DNA of 64,000 nucleotides, from contig NC_045138.2 in NCBI RefSeq assembly GCF_008831285.2, positions 32,893,934 to 32,957,933 of the forward strand. The letters run 5' to 3'. The position numbers and the translations under genes were made by a program. Shown here in pieces: positions 1 to 11,926 of the stretch. The notes beneath the pieces were generated by a model, which was not told the DNA's origin, did no database searches, and saw only the letters and a list, made by a program, of their open reading frames with translations. The DNA is from Nymphaea colorata (lineage: Eukaryota; Streptophyta; Magnoliopsida; Nymphaeales; Nymphaeaceae). The number at the start of each line of letters is the position of its first letter. Position 1 is the first letter of the stretch.

Positions 1-114
1 GAGATAAAAGAAATAAAATTTCACCTTCATCTCTTTTCACATTTATTGAGCAAAAGATACACGTCATCAATTTATATGTCAAAAATGGTTACGTAAAACA
101 TCCAAATGTATTAC

Positions 115-2872
115 CTTCCGCCCTCCTGTATACAGATAATTTCCATCCTTTGAAAAGAGAACCTACAAGCAAAAGTAAAAAGAAATCAGGAATATTTGAG
201 CTTGTGAAATTGTGGACAAATTAGTATCATGACTCATGAGTACCTGTGTAACTCCACCTAATTGTCCATGGAGTAAATACAGAAGCTCCATTGTATTCTC
301 TGCGTAAATTGCAGTGGTTTGACTGTATGACCCTGCTGCAAGCAGCCCATTGTAAGGACTAAACGAGATGCAGGATATAATCCCTGCAACAGTCAAACAA
401 AGAAAATCACATAAACTGAAGTCCAATTATAGCAAAATGATGGAAAATTCTGAAGAAACCCAAACTCTAACCACCATGGAGACAGCCAAGAATCTAGATG
501 CCAATAAAACAAACATAATGAACCAAGATCTCAAGCTGCACAACTACTAACTTGAGAAGCTAAGCATAAATATGAAGACTAGCAGTCTAAATGGTTACTG
601 CGAATTTGGTGCTATTATTGCAGTTTTACAGACGGTAGTAAGCAACAAACTATCCTTTCATCCAAACAAGTATTACAAATAACTCAGAGAGACATAAGCA
701 TCATAAATCTCATCAGTATCATATTCCAAATTTTTTCACTGATATGGTAGTTGGTACCCCTCTTCCTTCCACTGTATGGGACATATGGTAAGTTCATCCA
801 CTCTTGTAATGAGTATGACATACAAGAGGATCTGAGGTCAGGCACTGGCCTTTAGCCTTCTTCACAAGTGGACATGGCAACACTAAAAAATATACTAAAG
901 AAGAGCTTCAACATTTCTTATAGTTCACCACTATACTGACATCATAATAGCCTCTTATGGACAACAAGGAAACTGGAAGGAAAAAATTCTATAAAGCGAA
1001 AACTATATGAAGATTTCCAGGATGTTTCACAATTAGGCAGCATGATGAAGTGATGAAGAAAGCATTAAGAATAATGAAGGCCAACACAATACTGACATGT
1101 TATAGTGATATTTACAATACCTGGCAGACCATCCTTATTTCCACTAAGGGTTGGATAGTGCTCAAAATCTCGACCAGGACGATGAAGATCAAATGCTCTG
1201 ATAGCCTTGTTATATCCGGCGAACAGCCTGTAGGAAATATCACATAACAGGAGGCAAGGGTAACAAATTCTGTTGATGAACATGGACATGTAAAAGTACT
1301 AATAAGTACAGAAGAATCCGTCTAGATGTACCCATGTGATTACTTTGTCCCGGAAGGACTGAAGGCAACTGAATATGCTGCAGTTATTTCATCCATATTA
1401 TCATATGCACGGTATGTACAACGAAGCTGCATTAGCAAAAACAAGAGCTTTAACATCTAGAAGATCTACGATCATGTAATCATCATTTAATCGCAACAAG
1501 TTCCACACCTGACCAGATATAGAATCCCAAAGATGAACAGGGTGATCACGAGTAGTAGTTGCAAATACGCATGTTGCTGGATCTGAATGCAATTAATTTG
1601 GCAAATATAAGGGCCGTGAGTCCATTTTGGTACCGTGGTTTTGTTTCCAACATAATGCGATGGATCACATATACTACAAAGATTTACTAGAAACTCACCT
1701 GAAGAATGCATGAAAGGATACCAGCAATGGTCATATACAGATTCGCCCTCCTGAATAACAAGTTTTGAGTTATATGAATCTGCAGATTGGAGCAACAAAA
1801 GGTCAGATACATCTCAGAATCTGCAAGTAACTAGAACATTCTGATTGAAAGAACGTTTTAATCAAAGTATATTTATTTTACAAGTACTTTTATAGACCTC
1901 ACCTTCCCCTGAGGCATAATCATAGGCAACTTGAGTACCGTCATCAACAACTGGGCTGCATAGATCAAGGCAATAAACAGGGCTCAGTATGGCTTTGCTG
2001 ATAGAGAGGAAGGTAGCCAATGAGGTAAACGATTGAATCAGAACGATGACCAATTCCAACATGAGCATTTGGCAGAACAGATGATTGACGGATTGCAGGC
2101 GCTCGCATCACAGGACATAGTTACTTGGGCAGGGACAGATGATTTCTGAATCCCAGTGGAAAATGCAAACCAAGAAAAAAAAAAACCATGCCCATCCAAC
2201 TGGATTAACAGGTGTTATGAGGAAAATCCATTTTCCTGATTTACTCGACCATTCTTCATAAGGGGGAGCCATCAGAAATCCCTTCGCCGCAGGCAACATA
2301 ACTGTCCAGAGATCCAACAGACATATTCGAACAAATTCCCTTCACTTCCAGGAAAGCAAATGTGTGTGGGTGTGGGTGTGGGTGTGGTTGTGCGTGCATG
2401 GGTGCGTGCATGTAGGTGTCGGTGTGTGAGAGAGAGACAGAGAGACAAAGAGAGAGGCAGTGATACCAATCGAATAGCCGGAGAGAGTTATCCTCCACGC
2501 TAGTAATGAAGCAGGAACCATCCGGAGACCTAAAGAGAAAACCCAAAACGGCTCAACGAAGAAAATTTTCACAGGAAAGAGAAAGCGAGAGAGAGGTGGC
2601 GATTTTACATACCACTTGATTCCTTTCAAGAAGTTGCTTCGATTAGGGGAGGGAGTAGAGGATGAGAAATCGGCCCTAAATTGCCGATAGAAATGGTGGG
2701 TCCTGACGGGAGGTTCGTCGAACTTGAGGCGAGCCCATCCCAACCATTCTCCTCCGCCTCCCTCTCCCCTCTCCTGTTCTTGTTGCTGTTGCTCTCCTTC
2801 TCTTCCTGCAAGACCATGGTCGTTGTCAAGGACATCAGGAATCGACAGCTCCCTTTTCTTTCCCGTCTCCAT
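115..2872 (-). CDS. TCAB1/WRAP53-like WD40 repeat protein (partial; 3' end beyond the left edge)
   Basis: In animals this family binds the CAB box of telomerase RNA and small Cajal-body RNAs and delivers them to Cajal bodies; a similar role here is inferred. I traced nine exons on the minus strand: 2613-2872, 2467-2529, 1903-1955, 1699-1779, 1509-1582, 1344-1426, 1121-1227, 244-383 and 115-162. All borders are GT-AG and phases agree, giving 303 codons to the last visible donor. Family hallmarks are WSPDGSCFITSVEDNSLRLF, EGESVYDHCWYPFM, TTRDHPVHLWD, FAGYNKAIRAFDLHRPGRDF, GSYSQTTAIY and LYTGGRK, consistent with WD40 blades 1 to 4 or 5. The start is the first ATG (2870-2872), followed by a Gln/Glu/Gly-rich N-terminus. 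The join from exon 2 to 1903-1955 is the least certain: it keeps phase, but an extra exon inside 2100-2330 cannot be excluded. The remaining propeller blades lie outside the window. Confidence 0.9.
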
Positions 2873-5360
2873 CTTCCACAGGATCGAACTCTACCGCTCG
2901 CGCCTCTTTTTAGAGAGAGGGAGGGAAGGGATGGTTTTGAAAATACCGCGAATTTTATCGAGACACTCTTAGCCAAGAATTGTGGAACTGGAAAGTTCAG
3001 AAATGTGGAACTGGAATTGTTTCTAAAAAATTATGGCGCATCTAATTAATTTGGCTAAAGAATGTCGATTAATTTTGAAAAGAAAAAAGAAAAATTATTG
3101 TGCTGAATTGAAATTGTGGTATAAATACGGTTCCACATTTCTTTTCTTCCGTTTTTCATGTTCGTCTTCACTCCAGCATTCTTTCTTCTTGGCGACCGGC
3201 GGCTAATGGCCGGCGACATTTTCAATTTAATACCAAGATACGAAAACCATGGATTTAAAATCAGCCCACGCCTTTAATCTTCAATCCAACTTTTTTTTTA
3301 ATGCAAAATAACAATGTCAAGTGAGGAACTTAGTTCCTTATTTTGATGAATCATGGATTTTACTATACATCTTTTGCCACATCGGTAAAGACATACCACA
3401 TCATGTCCGTTGTTTTAAAATTTAAAGTAATCAAATGCCAGTTTATATCATCCCATCTCCTAGATCACAAGATCTAATTACGCAAAGGGTCTATCTATCT
3501 TAATTTTCGATTTAAGAACTGTAGATTTAATATCACCATTATGCATCGTATTCATGAGTCTCAAGTCGAACGGGAGGGCGTCTGCGCGAGATTTCAAGAT
3601 GTAAGCAAATTCGCAGTGTAAACATAAAATTTGCAAATCCTTGTCAGAAATAAAGGATCCAAAATCCTAAGAACGGCAAGAGTTCATGCCATGAGATTCT
3701 AACTAAAACTACTTGAACGTGACAGCAGAACCTAATCATCCGAATAACTTACCTATGGTGATCTTAGATCTTGGGATTTTAGATTTTAAGATTCTAGATC
3801 CGGGGTTTTAATTTTTTATTTTTAAAGATGCATAAATTAGATGATGAAACTGTAATCTTTTTGCATTTTTATGCATGACGCCTAAGTCAGACCCTTTTCC
3901 ATTCGACTTGATATACATTAAGTTTGAAAGGTTAATAAATATCTTAAACTTTTTGGTTTCTAAACATACGACGTGTGGGAACCTCGGTGTCTATAGAACA
4001 GGAAGACCGATGAAGGAGCGTTTGTTTGAGGTGGAACATACGTCCCTTCCACAACCGGAAACATTATTATTGTGGGACGTGATGCGCACAGGTAGTGTCC
4101 CCCGTTTGTTCCGCGAGAACAACTCCTTTTCCGGAACGAATTAAACGCCATCTTATACACTTTTCTATGATCCGATCTTCATATTTTTACTTTTACAGCC
4201 ACTCAAAACCTATATAGACAAAACTAGAATGTATGCATTCTAATTTATTATGGTTGGCTGCCTTCTCTATCACTAAATCATAGTTTTCAAAATAAAATAA
4301 GTTTTTTACCTTTGGAAAATTCAAGGCCACCTATTGTTAGCATTTATAGAGGATAATAAGATATCGTTTATTGACAAAAAAAAAAGCAGGAATATTAATA
4401 AATATAAAGAAATCGTGAAGAATATACCGCATATTCTTATCTAATTGAGGCAACAAGCAAGCAAGCGTATATGTAAGTCTTCGGCAAATGGGTTTTAGTA
4501 AAAATGATATATCTGCAAGAACCACGATCTGTGGCCGTCTATTAGTAAAACGAACGACCAAGATTTGAGATGTCTTCGGTTTCATTATCTTAAGTTGTTT
4601 TTGTTCTTTCTGTTAATTAAAGCAAACATACTAAAACGGATCAACTTTTCCTTTCCCGGCGAGCAAGCTAGAGTTAGAAAGAGCACCTGATCTTGATCTT
4701 GATCTTGATCTTGACTCAAGTAATGGAGATCTTAACCTAACTACAGTTTGAGAGTACTGTTAACTCCAACTCAATTACTTACGTGAACCCGAGTGTTATG
4801 ATCAAACTTAGATTTGGATTCAGATTCATTTTCAAATAAATATCATGTATCCCATTTTAAACGCCGGTTCTTCACAATGGCTAGATTGACAAGACCTGAC
4901 CCATGTCCATAAGGACCATATCCAAGTCCATGTTCTCATTTATTGTGCAGGTCACTCCAGCCCGGATCGGATCGGATCCGGATTAACCCCATCGATGCTC
5001 CTTCCTTGCTCAGGAAGTTTCCCTCGGATCCGAGACGCAGCCCGGAGAGAGAAAGGGAGAAGAAAACAAACGCGTTCGAAATCCAAGCTGGGTCCGACGT
5101 GTCGACCCAACCCGAAGGAACCGCCCGCCCACTCAGCAGCCTCCACGTTTGACCTTCCCTCCAACGGCTAGTTTTCATGGAGAATCCGAGGCGGCAGATC
5201 GCCTGGTCCGCAAATATTGGCCGTAGATCGACCACGCGTGGAGCATCGATTGGCGGAGGCGGTGGTTTGGGCGGGAAAAGAGTTCCGCCGCTGGACATTC
5301 CAGGAAGATCCCGAAAGTTCAGCCCCATTTTTTGTCCTTTTCTAGAAAAATTGCAAAAAA
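2873..5360. other. Intergenic region, no gene seen
   Basis: The stretch lies upstream of both the minus-strand WD40 gene and the plus-strand F-box gene, so it probably holds both promoters. It is AT-rich with poly-A/T runs. A short GATCTT repeat sits near 4690-4715. I see no spliced or intact coding sequence; the open frames around 4940-5390 are short, overlapping and without recognisable motifs. Confidence 0.5.
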
Positions 5361-6289
5361 ATCACCCTGCTCCTGAAAGTGAGATCTGAACGAGTGAGAG
5401 CATTTGTGAAACAAGCCCAACAGCTTGTTCTCTGGATGTAACTTCTTCCGATCTGCTTTCAGGATATTGTACAACTGGCGGCACGCCCGCCACGGGCTTG
5501 ACGTATGAGGATTGCTGTTGGGATTTTTTCTTTCTTTCTCGGGTTCTGGCCGCCGAATTTGGTTTTAATATTTTAACCGCATGTGAGAGGTGGCGAGAGT
5601 ACGAAGGTAAAATTGGTTTTACCGCTGGTGGGTTAAACGTGGGGGAGTGGGGGTGTTTTAAGGGTGAAAGGAGCGAGAGCGGGAGGATTTTTTGTGTCGT
5701 TGCAGTTGGAGACAGACAGGAAAGATTGTGAGGGGCGCGGAAAATCATTTCTGGATTTGCTGTTGAGGCGGGAGTTCTTCTTTGCGGCTTGGCTTCGAAT
5801 TGGCTGTTGTTGGTATTTCTTCTTTCTTCTTGGAGATATGGTGGTTTGCCGTTTCTGTGATTAATTTGTTTGTTTTCTTTGGGCATGATTAAGCCTTTTT
5901 TCCTTGTCAAAACTAAGATTTATTTTGGTTTCTTGGTTTTCTGTGGGAAAATCTTTTGTTAAGAGAAAGGAGATCCACCGTTTGGCTTTTGTCAAGATGG
6001 TGTTTGCCCTTTTTCTTCTTGGTTTGTGTTTGTTGTGGTTGTTCCGGTTGGTGAACTTCCAATACCAAATGAGGAACTTTTGATCCTTTCTTTTGTGATT
6101 TCTTTTGTTTAGAGGTCACAAACTCTTTTGTTTTATGTGAAATCGTTAGTTCTTGTTGGAGATTTTTTTTTTTTCTTTTGATGTTGGTTTCTATTGGGTC
6201 CTCATGTGGCTGTACTTCGTTTCTTTTTTCCAGATTCCGGAAGTTGGGTTTCTGAAACAGTTAGGAGTTTCATCTTGTGGTGGAATAAG

Positions 6290-7158
6290 ATGGCGTTGGG
6301 AAGAAGTTGGAGTTTTGCAGAATATGGCCAGGAATGTTTGAAGTCTTCGTCGGATTTCCTGGAAGTGGGGAGCCAGGACGACGGATTGGAACTGACTTTG
6401 TGCATGCGAGCAATTGGAAGGAAGAGAATTATCGTCCCAAACCGATCCGAGTTACCGCCTATGAGTTGTCTCCGCGAATTCCGACCCGCAAAACGCCGGA
6501 ATTCAAATGCGAACCTGGTTTCAACGGACCCATCGAGAAATTTGCATCTTGAGGCTCTTCCTCTGGACATCCTGGTTAGTTTTGTTTTGTTTCTTGCATT
6601 TTTTTCGCCTTCTGATGTTATCCAGTTGCTAATATGTGTATCTTCTTTATTTGTTCTCCATTTCTTGATTCGTTCAGGTGAGAATATTATGTGGCGTGGA
6701 CCATGAAGATTTAAAGCAGTTGTATCTTGTCTCTAAGACAATTAAAGCAGCCGTAAGAGTTCTTTACCAATTGAAGCCAGAGTCTCTGTTTGAGCAAAAG
6801 ATTATGCGATTTGTTTTCTTAATCATGTGCACAATGCATTTGCAGGCTATGGTTGCTAAGGATTATCATTTTGCATTTAGCACTCCAAAAGCTACGCGTT
6901 CAAGATCAGTAGCGCTGGATTCCTCAGAAGTCTCAAGGTGCGTAATTTGAACTCAAATTTCTTTCTTATAAAGTGTTCAGATGTATAGATAGATCGAACT
7001 AACATGTCTCATTCCTTTGATCATTCCACAGTATTTCGGCTGAAGGCAATACTGAAGCACCAAATGCTCCATTGCGTCATCGATACGCGAAAGCGCGATC
7101 TGGCAAGAAATTTGCTGAAATTTCAGTGAACTTGTTCTGCTCCGCGGCTGAGGATTAA
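6290..7158 (+). CDS. F-box protein of the FBS1 (F-box stress-induced) type
   Basis: FBS proteins are small plant F-box proteins with a central F-box-like segment; known members are stress-responsive and bind ASK/SKP1 adaptors and 14-3-3 proteins. Four exons join in phase: 6290-6574, 6678-6752, 6846-6937 and 7032-7158, giving 192 residues. Diagnostic features are the N-terminal MALG, the motif GRKRIIVPN, the F-box core LEALPLDIL/VRILCGVDHEDLKQLYLVSKTI around residues 87-120 (split by intron 1), then MVAKDYHFAFSTPKATR and the C-terminal APNAPLRHRY block. Length and motif order match FBS1 relatives. The ATG at 6290 is chosen because MALG begins the family. A pyrimidine-rich AG at about 6232 suggests a 5' UTR intron ending just upstream. 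Targets and regulation cannot be read from the sequence. Confidence 0.9.
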
Positions 7159-8718
7159 TGAAGAGTGCTGCTTTTAGTTGAAGGCTTGAAGCTAGTTTCT
7201 CTTTTTTTCTCTCTCTTGTAACGATATGTAAATACGGACACGGCTGATGCTCTGTACATATGTTCGTTTGCAATTCTTTGGTCACGGTGGCCTTGTCCCT
7301 CAATCTTCTCAGTTGAGGGATGAACACCATTGCATTAGGCAAAACTTCAGTTACAATTACGGTCTTTCTAGATATTGGTCTTCTCCATTCACTAGGCAAT
7401 AACGAGTAAACAGCTATTTCTGCATATGGCTGTTATGTATATCAGTCCGATTACCTGAAAAGTTGTTTTTTCAGTTTTATGTAATTTTATTACCTTCGTA
7501 CACATTCATGTTGTAGCTTTTTAAGTGGTCAATAGAACAGCTTTTATTTACGGTTCACGTTTGTAGCTTTCAAATGATCAAGAGAACAGCTTCTATTAAC
7601 AGTTGTGAAGAATCTTTTCCTTGTTGCTGTAATAATGTTTGCTCGGAATTTTCGAGATATGAGAATTTGCGAACATGGTGGCGGAACTTCTATATAGGAA
7701 TTCCTTTGCAGTTTCTTCGTGCCTTTCTTTTTTTAACATGCAACTTCAGAGAAGAACTTGAAATAGTTCAAACATTTCCATAATGTTTATAGATATAATC
7801 GAACATAAGATTATACCCCTAGCATGTTCGTCTGCTGACTGAATGTCCGACTTACTGATCTGGCTGAGTCTGGTGTGCACGAATGCTTTATAGCAAGATG
7901 ACATATTGGGAAAAACAGCTCTCATATTCTTTGCTCTTACAAAAATTTGAAGCTATGTAAATCCAGACCGCTCCCTTGAGCGTGTCATAATCGTGTAATT
8001 GTGTATAACTTGAAAGAAAAACATTTCAATGTTTCAGTGAAATTGACAATCTCGTGTGATAGAAGCAAAGCAATTGAAATGTAGTTTTGGAGGGCAAACG
8101 TCATTTTGCCATCAAAAGCTGATTTTTCAGCGTGTATCCAGGCACTCCCTTAAACTTTTAGTAAACCTGGCTTTAAATTTTCTTCCTGCTCCTTAAAAAA
8201 AGAGGGCCAGATAATGCAGGCGAGGCACAGGCTTACGACAATTGAATCTTCGGATTCCTAGTCATAAATTTTATGAAAGGATGCCTTGGCAAGGGTATAC
8301 TCTGTGTTGTTCTGCAATGTGGAGTAGAACTGCTGCACCTGTTCTGCAGGTGAGTCCACTGGCACACGACAACGTCGGAGGCAGTGAGCTCTACCATTAA
8401 AGTGTGGTTTTGTGCATTCTTTACCATTTCATCAATGCCCAAATGCAGAACAAAAAGTTGAGTACTGTTCTTCGGATCGAACTCCTTCGCCGAGTGCATT
8501 CCATTCCCATCCTTGTGAAGGGGCAAGGCAAATAAATTGTTATTCGATTCTTTTTCTTTGTTGTTTGATTTGTGAGTACATGATGGTGCCTTTGTCGGTA
8601 CTTGCTAAAACCAGTTGCTTTAGCCATTTCCATCTTCCACGTACCCTTCATTAAGGCTTCAACTTTAACCGACGCCGCTTGTTAGCTTATACACTAAAAA
8701 AGCGATATTATCATCCAA
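7159..8718. other. Intergenic region between the F-box gene and tRNA-Asp
   Basis: The first few hundred bases are probably the 3' UTR of the F-box gene. The rest has only short open frames on both strands, with no motif or plausible exon structure. I see no repeat with clear termini. Confidence 0.5.
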
Positions 8719-8790
8719 GTCGTTGTAGTATAGTGGTGAGTATTCCCGCCTGTCACGCGGGTGACCCGGGTTCGATCCCCGGCAACGGCG
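8719..8790 (+). tRNA. tRNA-Asp (GTC anticodon)
   Basis: This is a complete cloverleaf: acceptor stem GTCGTTG paired with CAACGGC, discriminator G, anticodon GTC in the loop CCTGTCACG, and a T arm with GGTTCGATCC. It matches the well-conserved plant nuclear tRNA-Asp. There is no intron. A T-run at about 8806-8811, some 15 bases beyond the gene, can end Pol III transcription. Confidence 0.97.
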
Positions 8791-10680
8791 CCAATGATTT
8801 GATTATTTTTTGTTTTTCTACTGGTTCGTATCGTACTTAAGTTCACAAGCCACTTACTGCATGTCAAGCACGTGCCTTCTGAGCTTTTCCATTGTAGCCC
8901 ATTTTTGTGCAATTTCTCTTCTTACATACTTCTTTTTTGCCCCAAGCTAATGATATTTTCATTTTCTGCATTGCAGTCTTATTTATGTGATTCTTTAAAC
9001 TAAAAAAGTTGCAGATGCAAATGAAGGACGCACGAGTTGTTGATTCTCAAATCCCAAACCTCTCAGCTGTAAACGATTCAACAAACTACAGAAAAGCTAC
9101 CTCATTAATCATCTGTTTACATCAAAGTTAAAGCCGCTACATAGCTGTGTATGTCCACGAGACATGGTCAGTGCAAGGGGCTCATGTTCATTATAGAAAC
9201 TGCATGGTCCAAAGGAGGAACTGGAGAACCGGTTGCTAGGTATAGATATTCTCGGCTGCAGTCGGATCGTTGCCGACTCAGCCCAAGAAGAGAGATTTGG
9301 CATCGAATCACGGCTAAAAGAATTGAAGTAAGAGTTATATAGACGGAAACTCGGAAAGTATGCTTTCGAGATCAACTTCTCTAATCGTCGAAGTATTCTT
9401 TGGGAGAAGGATGAACCCTTGGATAATCTGTCGTTTGTAAGTCACTTCTTAGAATCTAGAGTCAGGTTGTACAGTAGGACAGTAGTATAGATCTGAAATA
9501 AAATAATGTACCCGTTGTACAGCTTTAATTGTTATTCTTTTTGCTCTTTGGAGAAGTTCCCTCTTTTCGAATCCTTCTGGTCATGCTTTCAACTTCCGAT
9601 TATGATATGGAAAGAATGGAAGAGGGCCTCCACATTTCGAGGAAAATTGGGAGGACATTTTGGTTTAGATTCCAAGCTTTTGTTACACCTCATGATTCAA
9701 AGCCGGACAGTCAATGAAGAGCATTCAGGAAAATAGGCATCGGTTTCCCATCATTGATCTATAACGACCTGAAAATACATAAAACATTTTGCTTTCAAAT
9801 ACATCAAATGAACTTGAATTTTTCATTGGACGAACCGGAATACACCTCTGACGAGTTTCAGTGTTCAAGCTTTATCAACTCCAAATTTTCCCAACAAAAA
9901 TTTTGGGCTTGTCAGCAGCACGCTTTCAATTTCACAGTATTGTCATATAGAGTGAAACATTGTAGGTTGGTTTTCAATGATGTAAACCAGGTTATTTAAC
10001 ACCGGATCTGTTTCCTGAAGAAGACCGATCCCGATGGAACGCACGTTAACATGCGACGATCTGCAAGTAATTATAATTCAAGAAAACCAAGGAGCCGTTT
10101 TGTTGATAACAGAACTCATCAATAATTCAAGACAACTAAAGCAGCTTTTTATTGATAAAAGAATTATCGCCAACAAGGAAGAATTGACCACTCGAGGTAG
10201 TTCATAAGATAACTGACAATTCAAAGTCTAGTCCATCAACAAAACTGACGGGCAACAGATTGGGGCAATCGGATAGTCCCTCACGAGATTGCTCCTCGCG
10301 ACTCTTGAGATCAAAATCCAAGAAAAATACATTTAACAAAGTTGAATACAGACAGCCCTGCATCGAAGGAACAAAACTTGTTTCCACATTTGGTGCGGTA
10401 GTTTTGACTCCATACTCACGGAAAAATGAGAAGAAGCTGATGAACGCACACAAATTTACGAGTTAATCAGCCTCTGCGCCTGGGTAATTAGACACAAAGG
10501 ATAGTTTAACTCAAATATGTGAAAAAGCATACACCATATCAATCCAAATGACAATAATTTAGATAATCGATAGAGCCTTAACCAATCTACGAACAAAAAG
10601 ACCATGTAAAGTTGGAGGTTTGAAAATCGGCTTCACGTCTGCCGCCAATAACAACGATGGATCATAAGATCAATTCGGCA
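8791..10680. other. Non-coding stretch leading into the snoRNA-like region
   Basis: No protein gene is seen on either strand. The open frames are short and without motifs. The right part lies downstream, on the minus strand, of the snoRNA-like units and may belong to the same transcript or its 3' flank. I could not find convincing C and D boxes with a closing stem here. Confidence 0.4.
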
Positions 10681-10694
10681 ACAAAACCACCGAT

Positions 10695-10835
10695 TTAAAG
10701 AGAAGAAAGCAAGCCTCAGACAGAGTCCTTTTTTATCAATGGCAAACAATGGCAACTCCAAGTAGGTTCTCCTTGATATCAAGGTCTTGGAACCACTATA
10801 AGCTCAACAGTCGGACGGATCGTCATTGGCAGGGA
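10695..10835 (-). ncRNA. snoRNA-like unit C1 (conserved central hairpin)
   Basis: This is a divergent copy of the unit at 11108-11225. The central region is nearly identical: AGTGGTTCCAAGACCTTG, a 4-base loop, CAAGGAGAACCTACTTGGAG. The arms differ. The 5' arm has GCC then AATGACG, a weak C box; the 3' arm has CTGA then GGC, a D box and stem partner. Different sequence next to the boxes would mean a different guide target. A C/D snoRNA assignment is inferred; the central stem-loop is seen directly. Confidence 0.5.
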
Positions 10836-11107
10836 CAGAAAGTCTCTTTAGTGACTTTGCAGTCACGAACTGAAGATACGAGTAAAACAGATATTTCTTT
10901 AAAACAAAAAATAGACAAACATAACGCAAGCGCAGTCAAACAAGAGGAAAGAGCATCATGGTTTTAAAATCTCAGACAGGAAATCAGAGGAAAGGTATCA
11001 GAGGACGCATGAAAAGCAGAAGTTGCTAGGTTTGTGTATCAAATCTAGCACATTCTAAAAAAAGACGCTGAAGAAACCTATCAAACAATCGAATGACATC
11101 AATGACA

Positions 11108-11225
11108 GGCTTCAGTAAGGATCCAAGTCTTATCATAGAAGCCAGTGGCTGCTCCAAGTAGGTTCTCCTTGTAAACAAGGTCTTGGAACCACTGGGCCTC
11201 GAAAGAGGATCAATCATCACCAGCC
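11108..11225 (-). ncRNA. Box C/D snoRNA-like unit C2 (about 118 nt)
   Basis: The unit is closed by GGCT and AGCC. Just inside are a C box (GTGATGA) and a D box (CTGA). The middle folds into a stem, CCAGTGG with CCACTGG, enclosing CCTTG/CAAGG. It is long for a methylation guide and resembles U14-sized snoRNAs in length only; I do not recognise the family. Related copies are at 10.7 kb and 39.6 kb. The candidate guide segment is the stretch before the D box (TTGGATCCTTA); its target is unknown. Confidence 0.6.
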
Positions 11226-11320
11226 ACAACAATCAGGCGAAGATGCAGTGCAGAAATAAAAAACCATCATGACATACAAAAAAACTCATATGACAGGACA
11301 AACATAATATTTATTGACAA

Positions 11321-11404
11321 GGCTCAGTTCTTGATCAGCTCATCAATCACGAATTTTCAGAAGCAGAACTGGCATTTTAGAGCTGTCATTGTATCTTCAC
11401 AGCC
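11321..11404 (-). ncRNA. Box C/D snoRNA candidate B (84 nt)
   Basis: Terminal stem GGCT/AGCC, C-like box GTGAAGA, internal D' box TCTGA, C' box TGATTGATGA, and D box CTGA directly before the 3' stem. Size and box order fit a C/D methylation guide. Candidate guide segments are ATGCCAGTTCTGCT (before D') and TGATCAAGA (before D). The first looks complementary to rRNA-like sequence, but I cannot name a modified position. A degenerate copy is at 39021-39093. Confidence 0.65.
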
Positions 11405-11434
11405 AAATTAAAAGTCGCTAGAGATTGACAAGGG

Positions 11435-11487
11435 GCTATCAGATTACTAAGAATCTCTGAACGCAGAAAAAACATCAGCTTTATAGC
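11435..11487 (-). ncRNA. Short C/D-like unit (53 nt)
   Basis: GCTAT and ATAGC form a 5-bp closing stem. Inside are CTGATG (C-like) and CTGA (D box). At 53 nt it is shorter than typical plant C/D snoRNAs, so this is a weak candidate supported mostly by its position in the cluster. Confidence 0.3.
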
Positions 11488-11665
11488 GTAGACAGGTATG
11501 ATAAAGAGTGCGTTCATAATACAGCGGAAAAAGACTCGTGAAAACGGAATAAAATCAAACCTAACTATTTCAAAGTTCATATAAGCATCATAGCACAAAC
11601 ACGGTTTTCCTCAAAAATAATCTACAAAGGATAAATAGAATAAAAGAGATCTGATATTCAAAAAG

Positions 11666-11753
11666 TTGGCTCATATTAAGAAATTCAACCATTAACTTTC
11701 GTGTGCTTCATGGATTTCAATCAGAAGCGCGGATAAATTCAGATCATTGCCAA
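11666..11753 (-). ncRNA. Box C/D snoRNA candidate A (88 nt)
   Basis: A perfect 5-bp terminal stem (TTGGC/GCCAA) closes the unit. Inside are a C-like box AATGATC, a D' box CTGA after CCGCGCTT, and a weak D box ATGA just before GCC. The collinear copy at 38675-38756 keeps the C box, the guide-like CCGCGCTTCTGA segment and the region before D, as expected if these are functional. Confidence 0.6.
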
Positions 11754-11885
11754 CAATATCAGTACCTTTTGACAAACATATATTTCCACAAGAATGACGC
11801 AACAAAAACTATGATATGCAAACCAAGGAACAAAATTTGCATTCGGAAGTGAGGAGTTTGAAGAGTTGTGGGTGCAGCTTTGACA

Positions 11886-11926
11886 CAGATCAACCGTGGA
11901 AAAAGATGTACAAATCGGTTGATCTG
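11886..11926 (-). ncRNA. Perfect 11-bp hairpin in the snoRNA-like cluster
   Basis: CAGATCAACCG and CGGTTGATCTG flank a 19-nt loop. The paralogous hairpin at 38554-38595 keeps eight pairs with compensatory substitutions. This supports a structured RNA, possibly one hairpin of an H/ACA RNA, but I cannot show an H box and ACA tail. Confidence 0.55.

Noticed and set aside
2342-2546. Frames in the TGGGTG/GAGA repeat after exon 2 of the WD40 gene
   Set aside because: Simple sequence in intron 2. A possible extra exon (LPAAKGFLMAPPYEEW) fails phase with the following exon, whereas direct joining to 1903-1955 fits.
5362-5910. Minus-strand frame of 182 codons with a protein-like end (EEVTSREQAVGLVSQMLSLV)
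   Set aside because: The last 40 residues look plausible, but the rest is Lys/Asn/Pro-rich low complexity and matches no family I know. It could be a fragment of an exon. The position overlaps the likely leader of the F-box gene, so it is not annotated.
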